The translations under genes and the position numbers were made by a program. Under the pieces are notes generated by a model. That model made no database searches, was not told where the DNA came from, and saw only the letters and a list, made by a program, of their open reading frames with translations. This document shows, in pieces, positions 1 to 7,630 of a stretch of DNA of 64,000 bases (position 1 is the first letter of the stretch; the number at the start of each line of letters is the position of its first letter). Source of the stretch: Streptomyces sp. NRRL F-2664 (GTDB taxonomy: Bacteria > Actinomycetota > Actinomycetes > Streptomycetales > Streptomycetaceae); contig NZ_JOFX01000021.1 of assembly GCF_000719345.1 (NCBI RefSeq), positions 48,588 through 112,587 of the forward strand. The letters are read 5' to 3'.

Positions 1-1385
1 AGCAGGTCGCCGCCGACCAGGTCGGACATGCCGTTCCAGCCGCCCGAGCCGATCAGGATGCGCGGGCTGAGGTAGCCCCTGTCACCCGGGTACATGAAGA
101 GCTTGCCCGTGGACTTCTCCACCGCGACGAGGTCCTGACGGCCGCTGTTGTTGAGGTCCATGCCGGTGAGGTTCGACATGCCGTTCCAGCCGCCGGAGCC
201 GATCTCCTTGCGGGCGTTCAGGCCGGTGCCGTTGCCCGGGTAGAGGTACAGCTTGCCGGTGGACTTCTCGACGGCCGCCAGGTCGGCGATCTTGTCGCCG
301 TTGAGGTTCAGGGCGGTCAGGTTCGACATGCCGTTCCAGCCGCCCGAACCGATCAGGACGCGGGCGCCGCCGGAGGAGATCGTGGAGTTGTCGGCGCCCT
401 TGTAGAGCCACAGCTTGCCGGTGGACTCCTCGACCGCGGCGATGTCGTCCTTGCCGTCGCCGGTGAAGTCGCCGCCGGTCAGGTTGGTCATGCCGTTCCA
501 GCCGCCCGAGCCGATCAGGACGCGGTTGCTGCCGGAGGCGATGGTGCCGTTGGAGGCGCCCTTGTAGAGCCACAGCTTGCCGGTGGACGCTTCCACGGCC
601 GCGATGTCGACCACGTTGTCGCCGTTGAGGTCGGCCGAGGCCAGGTCGACCATGCCGGTGGAGCCGGCACCCCCGTCACCGGGGCCTTCGGGCTTCGGCT
701 CGGGAGCCTTGGTCTCACAGTTCTTGCTGGTCAGCGACTTGGACCAGGATCCGGTGCCGCTGAAGGCGGTGCCGTTGAAGACGGTGGTCCGGTCGACCAG
801 GTCGTGGCGCTGCTCGTAGTGGAGGTGGGCGCCGGAGGAGTTGCCGGTGCTGCCGACGATGCCGATCTGCTGTCCGGCCTTGACCGTGGCACCGGTGGAG
901 GTGTTGAAGCCGTTGAGGTGGGCGTAGACGGTGGACCAGCCGCCGCCGTGGTTGATGACCACGTACTTGCCGTAGCTGGAGCCGCCCAGGTCCCTCACCT
1001 TGGACACGACGCCGTCGGCGCTCGCCACGACCGGGGAGTTGACGGTCGAGCCGCCCTGCGTCCAGTCGATCGCGTTGGCGGTGGGGCTGTGGTGGGGGCG
1101 GGAGGCGCCCTGCCAGGTCTCGCCGCACTTGAACGGCATCTGGAAGTCCGGGCGGTCATCGCCGGCGGTGGCCGCCATGGCGGTCATCTGCGTGCTCTCG
1201 GGCAGGCCGAGGTCGGCCGCAGTCAGCTCGGTCATGTCGCCGTGCGGGTCCTCCGGGCCGCCGTCGGCGTTCGCCCCGCCGGCGGAGAGGGCCACGGCGG
1301 CGACGGTGGCGCAGACCAGACCGGTCGCGATGCGGACCCGGCGGGACATGAAGCGGGAGAGGGTGGAGGTGGTCTCGACAGACAT
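1..1385 (-). CDS. secreted M23-family peptidase with FG-GAP/VCBS repeats (C-terminus beyond window)
   Basis: Reading starts at ATG 1385 and stays open through the window edge, so the C-terminus is missing. A Sec signal peptide covers about residues 1-40 (cleavage near GGANA). An M23/LytM zinc peptidase domain follows at about 85-210, with candidate zinc ligands H98/H99, D107 (NAIDW) and the HLH pair H187/H189. From about residue 240 there are near-identical repeats of about 45 residues, each with a DxNGDxxxD calcium loop, TGKLWLY and IGSGGWNGM; four are complete before the edge. M23 enzymes cut peptidoglycan cross-bridges outside the cell; the repeats probably form a propeller or wall-binding module. 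It shares these repeats with its neighbour at 1472-2905 and is probably its downstream partner (86-bp gap). Confidence 0.9.
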   Translation of the reverse strand, partial: MSVETTSTLSRFMSRRVRIATGLVCATVAAVALSAGGANADGGPEDPHGDMTELTAADLGLPESTQMTAMAATAGDDRPDFQMPFKCGETWQGASRPHHSPTANAIDWTQGGSTVNSPVVASADGVVSKVRDLGGSSYGKYVVINHGGGWSTVYAHLNGFNTSTGATVKAGQQIGIVGSTGNSSGAHLHYEQRHDLVDRTTVFNGTAFSGTGSWSKSLTSKNCETKAPEPKPEGPGDGGAGSTGMVDLASADLNGDNVVDIAAVEASTGKLWLYKGASNGTIASGSNRVLIGSGGWNGMTNLTGGDFTGDGKDDIAAVEESTGKLWLYKGADNSTISSGGARVLIGSGGWNGMSNLTALNLNGDKIADLAAVEKSTGKLYLYPGNGTGLNARKEIGSGGWNGMSNLTGMDLNNSGRQDLVAVEKSTGKLFMYPGDRGYLSPRILIGSGGWNGMSDLVGGDL

Positions 1386-1471
1386 GGGAGTGCTTCCAAA
1401 CCGGCACAGGCGTGCCAAAGAAGGTGTCGGGGGAGGGGGGTTGCGCAGGAGAGCGGGGAGATGTCCGGGGG

Positions 1472-2905
1472 CTACCAGCCGCCGGAGCCGATCTCCTTGC
1501 GCGCCCCCAGACCCGTGCCGGTGCCCGGGTAGAGGTAGAGCTTTCCGGTGGCCTTCTCGACGCCGACGAGGTCGTCGTTCGCGTTCGAGGTGAAATCGCC
1601 GCCGATGAGGTCGTTCATGCCGTTCCAGCCGCCGGAGCCGATCTCCGTACGGGAGTTCAGGCCGGTGCCGTTGCTGGTGTAGAGGTAGAGCCTGCCGCTG
1701 GCCTGTTCGGCGCCGACGACGTCGGTCCTGCCGTCGTTGTCGATGTCCATGCCGACGAGGTCGTGCAGGCTGTTCCAGCCGCCGCTGCCGATCATGACGC
1801 GGCTGCTGCCGCCGCCCACGGATCCCGCGCCGTTGCCCTTGTAGAGCCACAGCTTGCCCGTGGACTTCTCGACGGCTGCGATGTCCGCCTTGCCGTCGCC
1901 GTTGAAGTCGCCGCCCATCAGCTCGGCCATGCCGTTCCAGCCGCCCGAGCCGATCTCCTTGCGGGGGGCGAGGCCGCTGCCGGTGCCCGGGTAGAGGTAC
2001 AGCTTCCCGCTGGCCTCCTCGACCGCGACGATGTCGTCCTTGCGGTCGCCGGTGAAGTCGCCGCCGGCGAGGTCGGCCATGCCGTTCCAGCCGCCGCTGC
2101 CTATCTCCGCGCGGCTGCTGCCCGAGGAGATCGTGCCGTTGGAGGCCCCCTTGTAGAGCCACAGCTTGCCGGTGGAGGCCTCGACGCCGACCACGTCGTC
2201 CACGGCGTCGCCGTTGATGTTGGCCGCGACGAGATCGGTCATGCCGGGCTTGGGCGCCGGCGGGGTGGTGACGTCGTCGGCGATGTTCTTGTAGCGGACG
2301 GGCTCGTAGGGGCCGTAGCCCGAGTAGTACGGGTAGTCGTAGATGCGGTGGTGGACGCCGCTGGGGGTGAAGTCGAAGCCCCAGTACTGCGTGCGGTCGG
2401 AGTTGGCCCACTTCTCGAATAGGACGACGTGCCCGGAGGCGTTGGCGTCGTCGTCCAGGAGGGCGTCGCCCGCCTTCAGTTCGGACTTGGTGATCGACTC
2501 GGTCACGCCGCGCGAGGCGAAGGTGTTGGTGGCCGGCTGGAAGTCCAGGTCCCAGGCCATCGAGACGAAGCCGGAGCAGTCCGTGCGGTATCCGCCGTGG
2601 CGGCCGCCGCTGTTGTAGTCCAGGCCGATGCCGACCCAGCTCTTGGCCCGGGCGATGACCGCGCTGCGGGTGATCTTCGTGGTGGTGGCTGCGGCGAAGG
2701 ACGTCGCCCGGGTCTCCCCGTCGACCGCTTCCTCGGCGCCCTGGCCGGGGCTGCCGTAGTCCGGGTTGGCGGGTGCTTCGGCGGTGACGGCCGCCGGGGC
2801 GGCGACCGCCGCGGAGTCCACGGCGACCACGGTGCCGGCGGCGACGGCGCCGGCGATCAGGGCGGCTACGGCCGCGTGGCGGGTTCTGGGCAGGTGTCGG
2901 GACAT
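1472..2905 (-). CDS. secreted NlpC/P60-like endopeptidase with five FG-GAP/VCBS repeats
   Basis: A 477-residue protein starting at ATG 2905; longer upstream reading is in non-coding sequence, and the signal peptide (MSRHLPRTRH, cleavage near AVAAPA) fixes this start. The catalytic domain at about 78-200 has the cysteine in TDCSGF (C110) and histidine in SGHVVLF (H159), the NlpC/P60 or amidase-like pattern. Five repeats follow, each with an Asp-rich calcium loop (for example DFNGDGKAD) and IGSGGW; the protein stops right after the last IGSGGW. Probably cleaves peptidoglycan stem peptides outside the cell. The 251-bp gap to the small peptide gene upstream, which contains a 12-bp palindrome GGACAGCTGTCC at 3003-3014, suggests its own promoter. 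Confidence 0.9.
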   Translation of the reverse strand: MSRHLPRTRHAAVAALIAGAVAAGTVVAVDSAAVAAPAAVTAEAPANPDYGSPGQGAEEAVDGETRATSFAAATTTKITRSAVIARAKSWVGIGLDYNSGGRHGGYRTDCSGFVSMAWDLDFQPATNTFASRGVTESITKSELKAGDALLDDDANASGHVVLFEKWANSDRTQYWGFDFTPSGVHHRIYDYPYYSGYGPYEPVRYKNIADDVTTPPAPKPGMTDLVAANINGDAVDDVVGVEASTGKLWLYKGASNGTISSGSSRAEIGSGGWNGMADLAGGDFTGDRKDDIVAVEEASGKLYLYPGTGSGLAPRKEIGSGGWNGMAELMGGDFNGDGKADIAAVEKSTGKLWLYKGNGAGSVGGGSSRVMIGSGGWNSLHDLVGMDIDNDGRTDVVGAEQASGRLYLYTSNGTGLNSRTEIGSGGWNGMNDLIGGDFTSNANDDLVGVEKATGKLYLYPGTGTGLGARKEIGSGGW

Positions 2906-3156
2906 GGCTGTGCTCCGGTTCTGGCGGGTCAGGAGGTCGGGGGCCGGGAGCGCGGGCTCGACCGGCGGTACTGCGGCGCACGGCGTGCGCGGTGTGGCGG
3001 GGGGACAGCTGTCCTGCAGGTACAGCGGTCCTGGGACGGTGCGGTGGTACGGAGGTGCGGGGTGCGGCACGGCGCGGAGCGGCGGGCGTGCGGGGCCCTG
3101 TGTGCGGGTCCTGCTTACGGGTCGTTCGTACGGGTCCCGCGGCGAGGCCGGTCCGG

Positions 3157-3321
3157 CTAGCGGGGGCCGGTCACCGGGACGAGCGGGGCGCCCGGCGGGC
3201 CGGCCGTCCCGGTCGCCGGGGCCGGGTGGGCCGGGGCGTGGGCGGAGGCCATCGGAGCGACCGAGGTGATGCCGAGGGTGAGGGCGACGACCGCGGTGGC
3301 CCTGAGGATTCCCGTACGCAT
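3157..3321 (-). CDS. small secreted peptide, 54 aa, unknown function
   Basis: ATG 3321 follows AGGAAGGA, a good ribosome binding site about 9 bases upstream; stop TAG at 3157. The N-terminus is a clear Sec signal (basic MRTGILR, hydrophobic ATAVVALTLGI, AxA site at MASA). The mature part is about 28 residues rich in Pro, Ala, Gly and His (HAPAHPAPATG) with no cysteine. It lies upstream of, and on the same strand as, two secreted wall hydrolases. Function unknown; it could be a processed signal or wall-associated peptide. Support comes from the ribosome site and signal peptide, not from a known family. Confidence 0.6.
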   Translation of the reverse strand: MRTGILRATAVVALTLGITSVAPMASAHAPAHPAPATGTAGPPGAPLVPVTGPR

Positions 3322-3640
3322 GGGGTGTTCGTCCTTCCTGAGACGAAGAGGGTCGGTTGGCTTGATCCCGTCGCCCTCGGACGTCCCGCGGTGGCGTCCG
3401 TTGAGGGGGCTTCAGGGCCTTCGGTGCGTGTCTGCGGGGGCTGCCCCGCTGACAAGCAAAAGATTCGCCGCTGCCCGGGCCGAGCGGAAGAGAGATCGAC
3501 TGGCCCGAACGGGCCATGGCCGGACCAGTCCACAGTGGCCGGATCCGGCCCTTCTGCGCCGTCCGGCCCCGGACACACGAAAGCCGCCCGACGAGACCAC
3601 TCCCGTGGTCCCGCCGAGCGGCTCACAGCGTGCGGCCCAG
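3322..3640 (-). other. leader/promoter region of the small peptide gene
   Basis: About 320 bp without a convincing gene. On the minus strand it contains an AT-richer stretch (ATCTTTTGC near 3460) followed by a GC hairpin AGCGGGG-CAG-CCCCCGC-like near 3430-3450, then the ribosome site of the 54-residue peptide. I found no riboswitch family that fits. Open frames here are antisense extensions of neighbours. Confidence 0.3.
3582..3623. repeat. imperfect inverted repeat (hairpin)
   Basis: AGCCGC (3582-3587) pairs with GCGGCT (3618-3623) and GACCAC (3595-3600) with GTGGTC (3605-3610) around a 4-base loop; intervening CG pairs also match. Lies 18 bases beyond the next hairpin. May be part of a terminator pair for the LuxR gene or an attenuator for the peptide gene. 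Confidence 0.45.
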
Positions 3641-3684
3641 GGCGTGTCCCTCGGATCAGCCCGGCACGATCCGAAGGACACGCC
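3641..3684 (-). terminator. long inverted repeat right after the LuxR gene stop codon
   Basis: Arms GGCGTGTCCCTCGGATC (3641-3657) and GATCCGAAGGACACGCC (3668-3684) form a 17-bp stem with one mismatch and a 10-base loop. The stem begins at the base next to the stop codon of the minus-strand regulator at 3685, the usual place for a Streptomyces terminator without a U tract. Confidence 0.7.
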
Positions 3685-4677
3685 TCAGGCGCGGGTGGGC
3701 AACCACCCCTGCTGGACGGCGCGGACGCCGGCCTCGAAGCGGCTGCGGGCCCCGAGGCGTTCCATCAGCTCGTTGGCGATGCGCCGGGCCGTGCGCGAGG
3801 AGACCCCCAGCCGCTTGGCGATCGCGTCGTCCGTGTGCCCGTCCGCCAACAGCCGTACCGCGGCCGACTGCTGTGCGGTGAGGCCGTCCGGCCCCAGGAC
3901 CGCGACCTCCGCCAGCGGCTGCCCCGTCGCCCACGTGGACTCGAAGAGCGCGCAGAGGGCGACCAGCATCCCGTGCCCGGTCAGCACGACCGCGCCCGCC
4001 GAGGAGTCGTCGCTCACCGGGATCAGGGCCGTCGTACGGTCCACGATGAGCATCCGCGTCGGCAGCGACGCCACCGTACGGACCTGGCCGCCCAACTCCG
4101 TGAGCCAGTTCGCGTGCTCGACGGAGGGCCGGCTGTTGCGCACGCTGTCCAGGTAGAGGGTGCGCATGCGGACGCCCCGTTCGAGCAGCGTCCTGTTCAG
4201 GGGGCGGGAGGCGGCCAGCGCCGACTCGCTGAGCGTGGCGTCCGGCGAGAAGGCCAGCAGCTCCTCCTTCGTCTCCCGGGTCAGCGCGACGAGCCGGTCG
4301 CGCACCGCGTCCAGGCCGATCAGCTGCTCCACGCCGGGGTGCCTGGCGGCCGGCCGCAGCTCCGAGTACTCCGAGATCAGCCGGGCAGCGGCCGCCCGGG
4401 ACGCCTCCAACCGCTGCTGCTGCGCCGCGAGTTCCGCCTGCCCCCGGGCCATCAGGATCTCCATCCCGATGTCCGGGGAGACGGCGCGCAGCCGCCCGCT
4501 GTCGTCCGCCGACGGCTGGACCAGCGCCAGCTCGCTCAGCAGGTCCAGGGCATCCCGTACGTCGCGCTCGCCGATCCCCACGGCGTCGGCGAGCGCGGTG
4601 ACGCCCGATCCGGGTTCCATGAGCATGGCCCGGTAGACGGCCTCGGCTCTCGCGTCGAGGCCCAGTTCGGTCAACAT
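3685..4677 (-). CDS. TrmB/LuxR-type helix-turn-helix transcriptional regulator
   Basis: 330 residues from ATG 4677. The N-terminal 70 residues (LGLDARAEAVYRAML to AVSPDIGME) resemble a TrmB-like winged helix, with an effector-like middle part (SVEHANWLTELGG, TALIPVSD). A LuxR/GerE helix-turn-helix ends the protein: LTAQQSAAVRLLADGHTDD then AIAKRLGVSSRTARRIANE. This architecture is common in Streptomyces 'orphan' regulators; ligand unknown. It ends in a strong hairpin and is divergent from the small gene at 4816, so the 138-bp gap should hold both promoters. Confidence 0.88.
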   Translation of the reverse strand: MLTELGLDARAEAVYRAMLMEPGSGVTALADAVGIGERDVRDALDLLSELALVQPSADDSGRLRAVSPDIGMEILMARGQAELAAQQQRLEASRAAAARLISEYSELRPAARHPGVEQLIGLDAVRDRLVALTRETKEELLAFSPDATLSESALAASRPLNRTLLERGVRMRTLYLDSVRNSRPSVEHANWLTELGGQVRTVASLPTRMLIVDRTTALIPVSDDSSAGAVVLTGHGMLVALCALFESTWATGQPLAEVAVLGPDGLTAQQSAAVRLLADGHTDDAIAKRLGVSSRTARRIANELMERLGARSRFEAGVRAVQQGWLPTRA

Positions 4678-4815
4678 GTGTATCCCCCCACCCCGTTGGT
4701 ACTTCGATGGGAAAGATCATCTCAAAGAAGCGTCGTCTGGCCAGATGTGTCCACGGCCACAAGCGGCCAGCCGGATCGGTGTCCGGCAGGGGTCCGGCGG
4801 GGCCACGGTGGTGAC

Positions 4816-5121
4816 ATGTACCTCGTCCATGCCCGTCTGCGGACGGTGCCTCCGGTGCAAGTGCCCGACGATCTGCGCGAGGCGGCCCGAGCCGGGCTGC
4901 GCCCGAGGGACCGGGTGGAGCACCTGGCCGTGCACCCCCAGTCCGCGGAGCACTTCACGCTCGGCTTCTACCTGCTCTCGGACTCCCTGGAGGAGGCCGA
5001 GCGGCACGCCGAGTCCGTCTGCCGCCGCCTGCTCGGCAGCCGGGCACTGCCCGCGGCGCGCCTGCTGGACGTCGGCGTCCCGCTGATGCCGCTGTCGGTG
5101 CTGGAGCTCCGCGGCGGCTGA
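4816..5121 (+). CDS. conserved hypothetical protein, 101 aa
   Basis: ATG 4816 starts MYLVHARLRT and the stop is 5119-5121. A small acidic soluble protein with no signal or membrane segment; contains HLAVHPQSAEHFTLGFYLL followed by a helix rich in Glu and Arg (LEEAERHAESVCRRLL). Divergent from the LuxR-type regulator, so it may be controlled by it. I do not recognise a functional family; similar short proteins occur near peptide-biosynthesis and regulator genes in Streptomyces. Confidence 0.6.
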   Translation: MYLVHARLRTVPPVQVPDDLREAARAGLRPRDRVEHLAVHPQSAEHFTLGFYLLSDSLEEAERHAESVCRRLLGSRALPAARLLDVGVPLMPLSVLELRGG

Positions 5122-5402
5122 CCACCCGCGGACCGCAGCACCCGGCGGAGCGCCGCAGCACCGGACGGCGGGCGCGTACCGCGTCGGGCGTGTGCGGCCG
5201 GCAGGGCCGCCGACCCGTCCTCCGGCGCCTGTCCTCATCCGTCCACGGACGGTTTGGGCCAGCCGATACCCCTTCACCCCCCGTTGAGCTGCGGCTTAGC
5301 TAGGTCTCACCGGAAAGGGACGGCGCCACCGCGGGGTGCGGGACCGACCGGGAAGCCACCGTCACAGCGCCTCACGGCACCTCCGAAGGGACACCGGACA
5401 CC
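5122..5402. other. intergenic region upstream of the 47-aa peptide
   Basis: 281 bp with no credible gene. The 3' part is AT-richer (near 5278-5306: GTTGAGC, GCTTAGCTAGG) and probably holds the promoter of the small secreted peptide at 5403, but no -35/-10 pair has good spacing. Confidence 0.3.
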
Positions 5403-5546
5403 ATGAACACCACCCGCATCGCCAAGGCCGCCGCGGTCGTCGCCCTCGCCCTCGTCCTCGGCGCGCCGGCCGTCGCCTCCGCCGCCCCGCTCACCGCCGC
5501 CAAGCCCCCGGTCGCCGCCCAGAACGGTGACATGAGCTGGCAGTGA
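5403..5546 (+). CDS. small secreted peptide, 47 aa, unknown function
   Basis: ATG 5403 lies about 9 bases after GAAGGGA. The product is a textbook Sec signal (MNTTRIAKAAAVVALALVLG, cleavage at VASA) and a mature tail of about 20 residues ending NGDMSWQ, with no cysteines. A perfect 10-bp hairpin follows at 5584, so it looks like a one-gene transcript. Together with the 54-residue peptide it is one of two tiny secreted products within 2.3 kb. Function unknown; a signalling or surface peptide is possible. Confidence 0.65.
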   Translation: MNTTRIAKAAAVVALALVLGAPAVASAAPLTAAKPPVAAQNGDMSWQ

Positions 5547-5583
5547 CCGTCCGGCCACGGCCGACAGCGCATGACCCACGGCA

Positions 5584-5612
5584 CAGCCCCTGCGTCCACG
5601 ATGCAGGGGCTG
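5584..5612 (+). terminator. perfect 10-bp hairpin after the small peptide gene
   Basis: CAGCCCCTGC (5584-5593) and GCAGGGGCTG (5603-5612) with a 9-base loop, 37 bases after the stop codon of the 47-residue peptide and just before the GTG of the 29-residue peptide. Confidence 0.65.
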
Positions 5613-5630
5613 CCGCGTTAGGCTCGACGG

Positions 5631-5720
5631 GTGGATCCCAAGACCAGAAACCGTGTGATGGCCGGCGTGCTCGTGCTGATGTTCCTCGTCGTCGCCGCGG
5701 CGGCCGCCGTCGGCCAGTAG
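5631..5720 (+). CDS. single-span membrane micropeptide, 29 aa
   Basis: GTG 5631 to TAG 5718-5720 encodes MDPKTRNRVMAGVLVL then MFLVVAAAAAVGQ: a charged cytoplasmic start and one hydrophobic span of about 18 residues. I recall very similar 29-residue peptides in other Streptomyces, usually unannotated because of length. It begins 18 bases after the hairpin at 5584-5612. No clear Shine-Dalgarno; function unknown. Confidence 0.5.
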   Translation: MDPKTRNRVMAGVLVLMFLVVAAAAAVGQ

Positions 5721-5732
5721 CCCCTGCGCCGG

Positions 5733-5792
5733 CCGCCCCGAGGCCCGGCCGCCCCGAGGCCCGGCCGCCCCGAGGCCCGGCCGCCCCGAGGG
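5733..5792. repeat. tandem repeat, 16-bp unit, about 3.8 copies
   Basis: Unit CCGCCCCGAGGCCCGG begins at 5733, 5749, 5765 and 5781 (last copy incomplete and diverging). Lies between the micropeptide stop and the end of the aldo/keto reductase gene. Perfect copies suggest recent slippage. Confidence 0.85.
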
Positions 5793-5812
5793 CAGCCGCC
5801 GCCGGCGGGCGG

Positions 5813-6802
5813 CTACCAGGCGAAGGCCTCCGGCGACGGTCCGGGCCCGGGGAAGACCTCCTCCAGCCCGGCCAGCACCTCCTCGCTCAGCTCCAGCTCC
5901 ACGGCGCGCAGTGCCGAGGCGAGCTGCTCCGGCGTACGCGGCCCCACGATGGGCCCGGTGACCCCGGGCCGCGTCAGCAGCCAGGCCAGCCCGACCTCGC
6001 CCGGCTCCAGCCCGTGCTTGTCGAGCAGGTCCTCGTAGGCCTGCACCTGCGCCCGTACCGTGCTGTTGGCGAGGGCGTCGGCGGAGCGCCCGGAGGCCCG
6101 CCTGCCGCCCTCGACCTCCTTCTTGATGACCCCGCCGAGCAGTCCGCCGTGCAGCGGGGACCACGGGATGACGCCGAGCCCGTACTCCTCGGCGGCGGGG
6201 ATGACCTCCATCTCCGCGCGCCGCTCGGCGAGGTTGTAGAGGCACTGCTCGCTGACGAGGCCCAACCGGCCGGTGCGCGCCGCGACCTCGTTGGCCTGGG
6301 CGATCTTGTAGCCGGGGAAGTTGGAAGAGCCGACGTAGAGGATCTTGCCCTGCTGGACGAGGACCTCGACGGCCTGCCAGATCTCCTCGAAGGGGGTGTG
6401 CCGGTCCACGTGGTGGAACTGGTAGAGGTCGATGTAGTCGGTCTGGAGCCGCTTGAGGCTGGCGTCGACGGCCCGCCGGATGTTCAGCGCCGACAGGCGG
6501 TCGTAGTTGGGCCAGGTCTCGCCCTCGCGGGACATGGAGCCGTAGACCTTGGTGGCGAGGACCGTCTTCTCGCGGCGCCGGCCGCCCTGGGCGAACCAGG
6601 TGCCGATGATCTCCTCGGTGCGGCCCTTGTTCTCGCCCCACCCGTACACGTTGGCGGTGTCGAAGAAGTTGATCCCCGCGTCGAGGGCGGAGTCCATGAT
6701 CGAGTGGCTTTCGGGCTCCGTGGTCTGGGGTCCGAAGTTCATGGTGCCGAGTACAAGTCGGCTGACCTTGAGGCCGGTGCGTCCGAGCTGTGTGTACTTC
6801 AT
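5813..6802 (-). CDS. aldo/keto reductase
   Basis: 329 residues from ATG 6802 (MKYTQLGRTGLKVSRL). It has the AKR TIM-barrel signatures: DTANVYG with catalytic Asp and Tyr near 50-55, Lys in LATKVYG, His in QFHHVD, and the NADPH-binding GPRTPEQL near the C-terminus. An NADPH-dependent reductase of the AKR11/AKR12-like group, acting on aldehydes or ketones; substrate unknown. Monocistronic by position. Confidence 0.92.
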   Translation of the reverse strand: MKYTQLGRTGLKVSRLVLGTMNFGPQTTEPESHSIMDSALDAGINFFDTANVYGWGENKGRTEEIIGTWFAQGGRRREKTVLATKVYGSMSREGETWPNYDRLSALNIRRAVDASLKRLQTDYIDLYQFHHVDRHTPFEEIWQAVEVLVQQGKILYVGSSNFPGYKIAQANEVAARTGRLGLVSEQCLYNLAERRAEMEVIPAAEEYGLGVIPWSPLHGGLLGGVIKKEVEGGRRASGRSADALANSTVRAQVQAYEDLLDKHGLEPGEVGLAWLLTRPGVTGPIVGPRTPEQLASALRAVELELSEEVLAGLEEVFPGPGPSPEAFAW

Positions 6803-6861
6803 GGGGCACTAGCCAACTGCTTGGAGTGCACTCGAAGCAAGACCCTCGTGGGCGGGGCGTG

Positions 6862-7554
6862 TTACGGGTCGCGAGCGGGGCGGTACGGGCCGCCGAGGCC
6901 CCAGGCCTGGTGCAGGACCGCGGCGAATTCGCCCGCCAGGCGGTGCTCGCCGGAGGCGTTCGGGTGGGTGCCGTCGTAGGTGTCACGGTGGATGTCGTAC
7001 GAGGCCGGGCGGGCGGCCAGCAGGATCGGCGAGGCGTCCGTGGTGAGGTCCGCCACCGCCTTGGCGAGGAGCTCGTTGAAGCGGTCCACCTCGGCCGCGA
7101 AGGGGGCGTCCTCCTCGGCCCTGCTGTTGGGGATGACGGGCAGCAGGACCATGCGGATGCCGGGGCGGGCGGCGCGGGCCCCGGCCGTGAAGAGCCGGAC
7201 GTTGGCGGCGGTCTGCTCGGCGTCGGTGTAGAAGCCGAGGTCGATCAGGCCCAGGGAGACCAGGAGGACGTCCGGGCGGTGGGCGGCCGCGGTCTCGGCC
7301 ATGACGGGGGCCATGTGCTGCCAGCCCTCGCCCCAGCCGGCCAGGTGGCGGCGGGCGTGCGGCGGGAAGTCCGGGTCGGCGTAGGCGTGGCTGGCGGGTG
7401 CGTCGGCGGCCGTGTCGTAGACCTCGCAGCGCGGGCCGACGATCCGGTAGGGGCCCTCGAAGGTCGCTTCGAGGTGCTGCCACATCCGGTAGCGCCAGGT
7501 GTAGTCGCCGGCGCGTCCGATGGTCATGGAGTCGCCGACGAACATGAAACGCAT
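6862..7554 (-). CDS. SGNH/GDSL hydrolase family protein
   Basis: 230 residues from ATG 7554. Block I is FVGDSMTIG with the nucleophilic Ser, block III-like is SLGLIDLGF (a replacement of the usual GxND), and block V is DGTHPNASGEHRLA with catalytic Asp and His. No signal peptide, so probably a cytoplasmic esterase or deacetylase. The longer upstream frame runs into the divergent gene at 7631, so the ATG next to FVGDSM is preferred. Ribosome site is weak. Confidence 0.85.
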   Translation of the reverse strand: MRFMFVGDSMTIGRAGDYTWRYRMWQHLEATFEGPYRIVGPRCEVYDTAADAPASHAYADPDFPPHARRHLAGWGEGWQHMAPVMAETAAAHRPDVLLVSLGLIDLGFYTDAEQTAANVRLFTAGARAARPGIRMVLLPVIPNSRAEEDAPFAAEVDRFNELLAKAVADLTTDASPILLAARPASYDIHRDTYDGTHPNASGEHRLAGEFAAVLHQAWGLGGPYRPARDP

Positions 7555-7630
7555 CCGGTCATCATCGCGGATCGCGCGACGGAAACCGCTGTGACGCCGG
7601 ACACGCGGCCCGTACTGGCAGGCTGGGAGG

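Noticed and set aside
2906..3517. N-terminal extension of the NlpC/P60 protein
   Set aside because: It lies before a perfect signal peptide and overlaps the small peptide gene; composition is Arg/Pro-rich shadow.
3322..3580. c-di-AMP (ydaO) riboswitch, common before Streptomyces wall-hydrolase genes
   Set aside because: The conserved core blocks could not be found on the minus strand here or at 2906-3156.
2992..5121. 709-codon plus-strand frame
   Set aside because: Antisense to the LuxR gene and low complexity in its 5' part; only the last 101 codons (from 4816) look like a gene.
5733..5792. CRISPR-like array
   Set aside because: Copies are contiguous with no spacers; it is a simple tandem repeat.
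5307..6986. 559-codon minus-strand frame
   Set aside because: Out-of-frame shadow of the aldo/keto reductase.
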